A stretch of 11,644 bases of DNA from positions 1 to 11,644 of the forward strand of contig CAIYYO010000093.1 of NCBI GenBank assembly GCA_903930485.1. Direction: 5' to 3'. Below, piece after piece: positions 6,838-11,644 of this stretch. The position numbers were made by a program, and so were the translations under genes. Every line of letters begins with the position of its first letter. Position 1 is the first letter of the stretch. This stretch comes from Methanobacteriota archaeon (lineage in GTDB: Archaea; Altiarchaeota; Altiarchaeia; IMC4; QMZM01). Under the pieces are notes generated by a model. The model saw only the letters and a program-made list of their open reading frames with translations. It searched no databases and had not been told where the DNA came from.

Positions 6838-7593
6838 TCATATCAGAACGGTCTCTAGTCCGCTCTTCTTTATCAGTTCCAGCACGCGCGCCTTTTCAAT
6901 GCCGAGGCCTTTTTTCTCTATCAGCGCGTAACCAGGGCGCGGGACGGTCTTTGCTATCATCTGCGCGAGCATCGATTCGTCAAGGAACTCTAGATTATGC
7001 TTGGCGCATATGTGTCCCAACGCGTAGCCGGTCACGGCAGAAAGCTTCCTGCAGTAATGCCCTCCGCCGAATCCCAACGCCGCCGGCAGATCGGATATCT
7101 CGTCCGAGATCAGGCTTTTTATCGCATCCGCGGCCTTGCCGCAGGCCGCATGGTCGCCCCATTCTTTCTCCGTGCTCCCGACCTCGACGAAAAGGATGGG
7201 ATGCTTCAGCGCCGTAGGCCCGTGATGAGTCGCCTCGAAGCAGACTTCATAGCCGTCGATTCCGTTCTCTTTCAAAGAGTTGAGGGCATGGCTCAGATAT
7301 AGGGCGGGCGCGTACCCAAGCTCCCCATCCACTCCTCCGGCGCCGGCCGCCCCGTAATTGCCCGGCGAATGCGTGGTCAGGGACGGCGTCCCGGATTCGG
7401 ACCTGTGCCTCGAAGCCACGATGCAGACATCTCCCTCCCCCAAGGCCGACTCGATAAAAGACATATCCTCCGGCTTCATGTCAAGTATTCTGCCTTCGTA
7501 CAACAGCGAGCCTATCCCATGCTCTCTTTCAAGGATCCCCGCTATGTTGGCCCCGGCCTTATCGCTCCCCGAATACAAGACTATCCCAGGCAT
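6838..7593 (-). CDS. dtdA: Archaeal D-aminoacyl-tRNA deacylase
   Basis: 251 residues, near the usual length of the archaeal/plant GEK1-type deacylase (DTD2). It hydrolyses D-amino acids (classically D-Tyr, D-Asp) from mischarged tRNA in the cytoplasm. Signature blocks in order: SRHRSESGTPSLTTHSPGN (61-79), FEATHHGPT (119-127), LFVEVGSTEKEW (134-145) and GFGGGHY (174-180). These hold the histidines expected at the zinc/catalytic site. ATG 7593 starts directly at the fold and lies 35 bases inside the end of thiI, so translation is probably coupled to that gene. Both act on tRNA. No separate promoter is visible. Confidence 0.93.
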   Translation of the reverse strand: MPGIVLYSGSDKAGANIAGILEREHGIGSLLYEGRILDMKPEDMSFIESALGEGDVCIVASRHRSESGTPSLTTHSPGNYGAAGAGGVDGELGYAPALYLSHALNSLKENGIDGYEVCFEATHHGPTALKHPILFVEVGSTEKEWGDHAACGKAADAIKSLISDEISDLPAALGFGGGHYCRKLSAVTGYALGHICAKHNLEFLDESMLAQMIAKTVPRPGYALIEKKGLGIEKARVLELIKKSGLETVLI

Positions 7594-8680
7594 CTTTTAA
7601 GAGTTTTTCAATACCAATCTTTTCCTCTGCTGCAAGGACTTCCTCAAGCTTCGCCCGCGTCGAAGGCTTATCAGGCACGTAAGGGCACTTGGTACCTTTC
7701 ACCGCCAATTCGTACGTACCAATCCTCTTCGCGACCGCTATTATCTCTTCCTTGTCCATGGCGACGAGCGGCCTATAGACCGGCATCCTGAGACAGTCTA
7801 TGACCTCCAGGTTCTCAAGGGTCTGGCTCGCCACCTGGCCGACGTTCTCCCCGGAAACGATTCCGGACGCATGGATCTTTTCTGCGAGCAACTCTGCCGC
7901 CCGGTGCATGAACCTCTTGCAGACCACGCACGTGTATTTGCCTGCTTCGGCGCCGATCGCCTCAAGGACCGGCTCGTGCGGGATACACCATACCATCAGC
8001 TCCTGGTTGCAGAAATATTCAAGCCTTTTTACAATGGGCTCGACCTCTTCCAGGGAGCCGAAATGGAGGAAGGACACTTTACACCCCCTCCGCATCATCA
8101 TCCAGGCCGCGACCGGGGAATCTATGCCCGTCGACAGCAGGGAAACAAGGCCTCCCTGAGTGCCGTAAGGCATGCCTCCGACGCCTTCGACCTTTTTATC
8201 ATAGACGTACGCCTCGTCATCCCGTATCTCGACATAAACGGTCTTCTCAGGCTCTTCGAGATCCACGACCGCGTCCAATTCCTCAAGGATCCTCGCGCCC
8301 GCGGCTTCCTCGACGTCCTTGCTGGAGAAGGGATGACTGCCTACCCTCTGCGCCCTTACGGCGAAACTTTCGCCCGGCTTGATAGCCGTCCGGGCTAGAG
8401 CGACCGCGGACTCGGTCAATTCCGGGAGGCCGGATCCGGTCTTTGTCGCAGGGCTTAAAGAGACTATCCCGAACACAGTCTTAAGGCTCTCGCATGCAGC
8501 CTCCGCGCTTCCGGTCTCGACGTAGATCCGATGCCGCCTTTGATAGATCCTGTACGCGACCTTGTCACTCTCAAGACGCCTGCGCATGTTCCTTACAAGA
8601 ACGTCCTCGAAGCTCTTGCGAACGTAATCGCTTTTCAGGAATATTTCCCCATACCTTACGATGACTGTGTCATAATCCAT
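7559..8680 (-). CDS. thiI: tRNA 4-thiouridine synthase ThiI, archaeal type
   Basis: 373 residues: ferredoxin-like N-terminal domain with VRYGEIFLKS, THUMP domain (about 60-165), then a PP-loop ATPase domain with STGIDSPVAAW (loop 183-188), SGENVGQVASQTLENL (276-291) and YRPLVAMDKEEI. It adenylates U8 of tRNA and inserts sulfur. There is no C-terminal rhodanese domain. Instead it has C251-V-V-C254 and C332 (KCPY), matching the three cysteines that in Methanococcus ThiI hold an Fe-S cluster, so sulfide-based thiolation is likely. The PP-loop reads STGIDS rather than the common SGGIDS. Starts at ATG 8680; its stop lies inside dtdA, forming a two-gene operon. Minus-strand TATA-like elements lie at 8697-8704 and 8714-8722. 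Confidence 0.93.
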   Translation of the reverse strand: MDYDTVIVRYGEIFLKSDYVRKSFEDVLVRNMRRRLESDKVAYRIYQRRHRIYVETGSAEAACESLKTVFGIVSLSPATKTGSGLPELTESAVALARTAIKPGESFAVRAQRVGSHPFSSKDVEEAAGARILEELDAVVDLEEPEKTVYVEIRDDEAYVYDKKVEGVGGMPYGTQGGLVSLLSTGIDSPVAAWMMMRRGCKVSFLHFGSLEEVEPIVKRLEYFCNQELMVWCIPHEPVLEAIGAEAGKYTCVVCKRFMHRAAELLAEKIHASGIVSGENVGQVASQTLENLEVIDCLRMPVYRPLVAMDKEEIIAVAKRIGTYELAVKGTKCPYVPDKPSTRAKLEEVLAAEEKIGIEKLLKDAWDSLVFGER

Positions 8681-8761
8681 TATGAATATGTAAAAGCTTA
8701 TATTCTATGATTCATATAAACAATATAGTATTATTTGCGACTACGGCGGCAAAAAACCGAA
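8681..8761. promoter_or_regulatory. Divergent promoter region, thiI / Yip1-like gene
   Basis: AT-rich 81-base gap. Minus-strand AATATAAG (8697-8704) could serve thiI, giving a leaderless mRNA if spacing is tight. CATATAAAC (8714-8722) on the + strand would start the Yip1-like mRNA near 8744. Both are judged by eye. Confidence 0.4.
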
Positions 8762-9373
8762 ATGAACATAATCGAATTAACGCAGGGACTCATCAGCGGG
8801 GTCAAGTTCTTCCTTGCAACGATAGTAGAGGTAGTACAGCTCCTGAACCCTGCGTACATAGAAAAGGTATTCAAAAACATAAAGCCGGCCACCCTGGGTT
8901 CCCTCAGGTTCTACCTGATACTGACAGGGCTCCCCATATTATTCGGCTACTACGCCTACCTGGCTTACTTCCAGAGCAACCCCTATTCCATAGAAAATTC
9001 CCTGAAAATCGCGTTCAAGTACTATGTCATAGCGATCTCTATCCCGATGGTAATGGCCTATGTGCTATACCTCTTCGACACCCGGCTCCTGAAGGCGAAG
9101 ATAACCCAGGCAGAGGCTTTGGCGCTATTCTCTTACGCTATAAGCCCGGCCCTGCTCTCCGGCATCTTCAGGATATACATCGAGACATATATACTCCACA
9201 TCCTGATAATCATGTACAGCATCTATCTGCTCTACGCGTCGCTTGGTATCAAATACGGCTATGAGAAAGTGATAATGCCCTTCATATTCCTACTCCTGGT
9301 CGTGACCGTGACGAGCGCCGCACTGTGGCTGGGAATAACCTTCGCGCTCGGAATCCCGCAGGGGTACTACTAG
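8762..9373 (+). CDS. Yip1-family-like integral membrane protein
   Basis: 203 residues from ATG 8762; a TTG nine codons upstream would add a basic leader and is less likely. Five hydrophobic segments are visible at about 47-70, 83-105, 118-138, 143-163 and 170-197, preceded by an amphipathic N-terminus including LLNPAYIEKV. SYAISPALLSGIF and IYLLYASLGIKYGYEK follow the order of the Yip1 domain, a five-helix membrane domain common in archaea and bacteria with unknown prokaryotic function. No catalytic residues stand out. It is transcribed away from thiI, and its stop comes 18 bases before the structured element at 9392-9667, which could therefore be its 3' untranslated region or a separate RNA. 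Confidence 0.7.
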   Translation: MNIIELTQGLISGVKFFLATIVEVVQLLNPAYIEKVFKNIKPATLGSLRFYLILTGLPILFGYYAYLAYFQSNPYSIENSLKIAFKYYVIAISIPMVMAYVLYLFDTRLLKAKITQAEALALFSYAISPALLSGIFRIYIETYILHILIIMYSIYLLYASLGIKYGYEKVIMPFIFLLLVVTVTSAALWLGITFALGIPQGYY

Positions 9374-9391
9374 CATAAATCAAATACCCCA

Positions 9392-9541
9392 GCCTAAAGG
9401 CAAGATTCCCTTTCAGGGGATTATGATAAAGACCGTTAGGTCTTTACTCAGACAGGAGGCTTTTGCCTCCTGCTGATGCCCAAAGAGGGCTCCACCCTCT
9501 TTGGGGCCGGAGTATGTGCCCCGCATGGCATGCCTTTAGGC
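9392..9541 (+). repeat. Domain I: 11-bp closing helix with five hairpins
   Basis: Closing helix GCCTAAAGGCA (9392-9402) with TGCCTTTAGGC (9531-9541), perfect. Inside: 9404-9410/9416-9422 (7 bp, two G.U, loop TTTCA); 9427-9434/9439-9446 (TAAAGACC, 8 bp, loop GTTA); 9449-9460/9465-9475 (CAG, bulged A9452, CAGGAGGC; 11 bp, loop TTTT); 9479-9489/9495-9505 (CCCAAAGAGGG, 11 bp, loop CTCCA); 9517-9520/9527-9530 (TGCC, 4 bp). The last hairpin abuts the closing helix with no linker. A competing fold of the 5' strand (9393-9400 with 9409-9417) is possible. Confidence 0.65.
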
Positions 9542-9543
9542 AC

Positions 9544-9667
9544 TTACAAAATCGGCAGAGAGGCATCTTTAATCCTCGGCCTCAAAGGCCGAGGTACAAT
9601 GGTTTTTTGCAGAAACCATGTACATGAATTGCTACGAGCAATTCATTGTATGCTGCCGATTTTGTAA
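9544..9667 (+). repeat. Domain II: 15-bp inverted repeat enclosing three hairpins
   Basis: TTACAAAATCGGCAG (9544-9558) pairs perfectly with CTGCCGATTTTGTAA (9653-9667). Inside: 9574-9582/9586-9594 (CCTCGGCCT, 9 bp, loop CAA); 9595-9605/9613-9622 (10 bp with bulged A9598); 9624-9633/9637-9646 (ATGAATTGCT, 10 bp, loop ACG). The three hairpins follow one another with 0 and 1 base between them, forming a four-way, cloverleaf-like junction with a 15-base single strand at 9559-9573. The repeat could alternatively be read as 15-bp terminal repeats of a 124-base element, but I see no target-site duplication. Confidence 0.75.
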
Positions 9668-10330
9668 TCAGCCGACCACGCGCAGGTAATCCTCTATCTC
9701 CTGCCAGGAAACCGCGCACCCGGAAAATTTCAGGGCATAGAGAACCGCGGCAAAGACCTCGCGGCCTGTGCTTCCAAGATTCCTGGACAAGATGCCCTTC
9801 TCATAAGCGACCGCCGCGACCTCGCAGGAACGGATGATCTTTACGTCCGGGACCAGAGTTTTGAAGTGAGCAAGCCTCTCGACATCGATAAAAACCCGCC
9901 GGCTCATCTGAGACGACAACACCTCGCAAAGCTCGCCGGGATCCTCGACCATCATCCGAGTAGTACGTTCATCGATCAAAAGAACATCTATCTTCTTCTC
10001 CAGCATCAAAGCCAGCGCAGCCGCCTCCCCGCCGTGGATAAGGCGGAGGTCATGCTTGTCAATCCGGTAGATCGAATTAGAGGTCTCAAGAACGTCGCGC
10101 ACGATGGAAGGATCAGGCTCCTCGACGGAGATCACGCCCTCGGTAAAAAGCTTTTGGATCCTCAAAGACTCCAGGGAATAACGCTTGCTGTTCATCGGAC
10201 GCGAAATGATCTCGTCATAGATCTCTCCCGTGACCGCGATATGGACCCCGAGCTCTCCCAGGACCGAAGACATGCAGTTGACGGCCAGGGAAATAATCGA
10301 GCTCGAATCCGCGACGATGGTTTTTTCCAT
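9668..10330 (-). CDS. PIN-domain protein (probable ribonuclease) with C-terminal extension
   Basis: 220 residues. The N-terminal ~150 residues fit a PIN domain: IVADSSSIISLAV with D8; GEIYDEII with E36/E40; HGGEAAALALMLEKK with E102; and VLLIDERTTR with D120. Together these give the four acidic residues of a metal-dependent RNase centre. About 70 further residues (from VDVERLAHFK) form an extension not found in minimal toxin-type PIN proteins; its helical-looking end (EVFAAVLYALKFSG) is unrecognised. No small antitoxin-like gene lies beside it, so a VapC-type toxin role is unsupported and rRNA/tRNA processing or RNA decay is equally possible. The stop codon directly touches the 15-bp helix of the structured element. 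Starts at ATG 10330, with AT-rich sequence upstream. Confidence 0.85.
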   Translation of the reverse strand: MEKTIVADSSSIISLAVNCMSSVLGELGVHIAVTGEIYDEIISRPMNSKRYSLESLRIQKLFTEGVISVEEPDPSIVRDVLETSNSIYRIDKHDLRLIHGGEAAALALMLEKKIDVLLIDERTTRMMVEDPGELCEVLSSQMSRRVFIDVERLAHFKTLVPDVKIIRSCEVAAVAYEKGILSRNLGSTGREVFAAVLYALKFSGCAVSWQEIEDYLRVVG

Positions 10331-10411
10331 GATACGATTAACTATTAAGTAAATGGGTAAAAATATTACAGTCGTTTTTTCTGAACCGGATACATATTAG
10401 TAACCTGCGCC
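10331..10411. promoter_or_regulatory. Divergent promoter region, PIN gene / ABC transporter
   Basis: AT-rich 81-base gap. AAAAATATT around 10360-10368 is a possible TATA box for the ABC genes, giving an mRNA start near 10392. ACATATTAG (10392-10400) is too close to ATG 10412 unless the true start is downstream. Minus-strand TTTACTTAAT around 10346-10355 could serve the PIN gene. None is strong. Confidence 0.35.
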
Positions 10412-11392
10412 ATGGAAACGGAATACATCATAGAGACAAAAGGCCTAAGGAAGACCTTTTCCTACAAGTCCAAGGAAGGAAGAAAGGAAGTCCAGGCCGT
10501 AAAAGGCGTAGACCTCGCCGTTAGGAAGGGAGAGATATTCGGATTCCTCGGCCCCAACGGCGCAGGCAAGTCGACCACGCAGAAGATGCTATCGACCCTG
10601 CTTAGCCCGACAGGGGGAGATGCGAAGATAGCCGGATTCGACCTCGCAAAAGAGCAGGAAAAGATCAGAAAGACGATCGGCTACGTCAGCCAGGCCGGCG
10701 GAACCGACCAGCAATCGACCGGCCTTGAGAACCTGATCCTGCAGGCGCGGCTCTACGGCCTCGATGCCCCCACCGCTGAAAAATACGCAAAGGAATCAGT
10801 CGCACGCTTCAGGATGGAGTCGTTCATCGACAGGCCCGCAGCATCCTATTCCGGAGGCCAGAAACGCAGGCTCGACGTCGCGCTCGGGATGATCCACAGG
10901 CCGAAACTGCTATTATTGGACGAGCCCACGACCGGCCTAGACCCGCAGAGCAGGGCATACCTCTGGGAGGAGATAAAGAAATTAAAAGACCAAGGCGTTA
11001 CCATATTCCTCACAACCCACTACATGGACGAAGCAGACAAGCTGTGCGACAACATCGCCATAATAGACAACGGAACCATAATAGCGAAAGGGACCCCGGA
11101 AGAACTAAAGGACGGGATCGGCGCAGACCGGATAGAGCTCTGCTTTTCCAGCGAAGACAACGCCAAAAACGCCGCCGCGCTCCTCAGTGAAAAGATGAAG
11201 CCGGCCTCGATCAATCATATGGAAAATACGGTACACCTCTACATAAAGAACGGCGAAGGCGTGCTGCCGGAAATACTGCGGACCCTTGACTCGAAGAACC
11301 TCATAGTCCAGAACGTGACCTTGTCCAAGCCAAGCCTCGACGACGTATTCCTGAAATACACCGGGCGATCGCTCAGGGAGGACGCTAACTAA
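10412..11392 (+). CDS. ABC transporter ATP-binding protein, DrrA type
   Basis: 326 residues. The nucleotide-binding domain (about 1-235) is complete: Walker A GPNGAGKST (47-55), Q-loop Q94 (YVSQAGG), signature YSGGQ (146-150), Walker B LLLLDE (166-171), D-loop GLDPQS and switch H203 (TTHYMDEADKLCD). The C-terminal ~90 residues (IELCFSSEDN to PSLDDVFLKYTGRSLRED) match the accessory domain typical of DrrA/CcmA-like exporters for drugs, lipids or polysaccharides; the LDDVFLKYTG ending is characteristic. It powers the membrane partner that starts one base after its stop. The substrate cannot be told. Start ATG 10412 has no clear Shine-Dalgarno. Confidence 0.95.
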   Translation: METEYIIETKGLRKTFSYKSKEGRKEVQAVKGVDLAVRKGEIFGFLGPNGAGKSTTQKMLSTLLSPTGGDAKIAGFDLAKEQEKIRKTIGYVSQAGGTDQQSTGLENLILQARLYGLDAPTAEKYAKESVARFRMESFIDRPAASYSGGQKRRLDVALGMIHRPKLLLLDEPTTGLDPQSRAYLWEEIKKLKDQGVTIFLTTHYMDEADKLCDNIAIIDNGTIIAKGTPEELKDGIGADRIELCFSSEDNAKNAAALLSEKMKPASINHMENTVHLYIKNGEGVLPEILRTLDSKNLIVQNVTLSKPSLDDVFLKYTGRSLREDAN

Positions 11393-11393
11393 A

Positions 11394-11644
11394 ATGAAAC
11401 TACTGAACGACATAATCCTGATGTACGGGCGCAACATGAGCCATACCTTGAGGAACCCGATCTACGTATTCGTAAGCCTGTTCCAGCCCGTCCTCTATTT
11501 GTTTCTGTTCATGCCGCTGCTGGAGAACCTCGGCGGCGTGCCCGGCCTGCCAGCTGGAGAGACGGTGCAAGTCTTCATACCAGGCCTCCTCGTAATGCTC
11601 GCGCTCTTCGGATCCGCATTCGTAGGCTTCAACATAATAGACGA
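11394..11644 (+). CDS. ABC-2 type permease, DrrB-like, N-terminal part
   Basis: The frame opens at ATG 11394, one base after the DrrA-like stop, and runs off the window after 83 codons with no stop. The basic N-terminus with ILMYGRNMSHTLRNP is typical of the cytoplasmic start of ABC-2 permeases. It is followed by a membrane segment at about 24-44 (YVFVSLFQPVLYLFLFMPLL), a short outside loop, and FIPGLLVMLALFGSAFVG (61-78), the usual second segment with its conserved PG. It forms an operon and exporter with the preceding ATPase. Confidence 0.9.
   Translation, partial: MKLLNDIILMYGRNMSHTLRNPIYVFVSLFQPVLYLFLFMPLLENLGGVPGLPAGETVQVFIPGLLVMLALFGSAFVGFNIID

Larger units (their letters stand above)
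9392..9667 (+). ncRNA. Candidate novel structured RNA, two multi-branched domains
   Basis: Base-by-base folding places nearly the whole 276 bases in helices: about 96 pairs, roughly 70% of bases. Domain I (9392-9541) is closed by an 11-bp helix and holds five hairpins. Domain II (9544-9667) is closed by a 15-bp helix and holds three. The two closing helices are separated by AC (9542-9543) and could stack. Linkers between hairpins are mostly 0-4 bases. U.G pairs in hairpin 9404-9422 and near the tip of hairpin 9595-9622 are pairs only on the + strand (A-C mismatches on the other), favouring + transcription. No convincing promoter or poly-U tail is visible, so it may be cut from or remain in the upstream gene's 3' UTR. 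I see no RNase P (conserved CR I/CR V), SRP, tRNA or C/D-box pattern. A DNA element acting as folded single strand is the alternative. Confidence 0.6.

Noticed and set aside
8707..9264. 185-codon + frame overlapping the Yip1-like gene
   Set aside because: Out-of-frame shadow with His/Pro/Arg-rich composition; the other frame has five clean membrane segments.
9427..9475. Hairpin transcription terminators for the Yip1-like gene
   Set aside because: The hairpins are not followed by U runs, and archaeal termination usually relies on poly-U; there are also many more hairpins than a terminator needs.
9476..9667. 63-codon + strand open frame inside the hairpin region
   Set aside because: It runs through perfect inverted repeats, has no family resemblance and no clear ribosome-binding site; the base pairing explains the sequence better.
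9392..9667. Known RNA or recombination site: RNase P, SRP RNA, tRNA, or integron attC
   Set aside because: No RNase P conserved regions, no SRP helix 8 motif, no tRNA T-loop or acceptor/anticodon geometry, and no attC core sites (RYYYAAC/GTTRRRY) flanking the folds.
9668..10330. VapBC toxin-antitoxin pair
   Set aside because: The PIN protein is longer than typical VapC and no small antitoxin-like frame lies next to it.
1..11644. CRISPR array, insertion sequence or prophage
   Set aside because: No regularly spaced direct repeats, no transposase or integrase, and no phage genes were seen.

Overview
The window looks like archaeal chromosome. It carries Alba, an archaeal-type D-aminoacyl-tRNA deacylase (DtdA), a single-domain KaiC/RadA-like ATPase and an archaeal-type ThiI. 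TATA-box-like elements lie about 20-50 bases before several starts, some transcripts look (nearly) leaderless, and a GGTGA ribosome-binding site is visible. A membrane-anchored FKBP-thioredoxin-DsbA fusion, short intergenic gaps and overlapping genes would fit a DPANN lineage such as Micrarchaeota. That placement is inference; no rRNA or other decisive marker is present.

Layout. 1-714 (+): 3' part of an isocitrate dehydrogenase, followed after 6 bases by a glycogen-debranching amylo-1,6-glucosidase (721-2670). Convergent with it, and overlapping its end by 17 bases, is a PfkB-family sugar/nucleoside kinase (2654-3589, -), whose start is set by a TATA box rather than by the longest frame. Divergent from the kinase is a small secreted protein with eight cysteines (3685-3945, +). 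It faces a 531-residue anchored FKBP-thioredoxin-DsbA-like protein (3996-5591, -) that ends at a poly-U tract. Next come Alba (5674-5955, -) and a divergent KaiC-like ATPase (6116-6820, +). A two-gene minus-strand tRNA operon follows: thiI (7559-8680) and dtdA (6838-7593), overlapping by 35 bases. A five-helix Yip1-like membrane protein (8762-9373, +) is divergent from thiI. At the right end are a PIN-domain protein (9668-10330, -), a DrrA-type ABC ATPase (10412-11392, +) and the beginning of its ABC-2 permease (11394-11644, +), which runs off the window.

The most striking segment is the 294-base gap 9374-9667 between the convergent Yip1-like and PIN genes. Bases 9392-9667 fold almost completely into two adjoining multi-branched domains. 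Domain I is closed by a perfect 11-bp helix (9392-9402/9531-9541) and holds five hairpins. Domain II is closed by a perfect 15-bp helix (9544-9558/9653-9667) and holds three hairpins. Only two bases separate the domains. About 96 base pairs use roughly 70% of 276 bases, and the few G.U pairs favour the + strand as the RNA. I recognise no known RNA family. This is the best candidate here for an undescribed element: a structured noncoding RNA or, less likely, a folded mobile element.

Themes: central carbon and glycogen metabolism (IDH, debranching enzyme, PfkB kinase); extracytoplasmic disulfide chemistry and proline isomerisation (fusion protein, possibly with the small cysteine-rich protein); chromatin (Alba); tRNA thiolation and quality control (thiI-dtdA); membrane and efflux functions (Yip1-like, ABC transporter).
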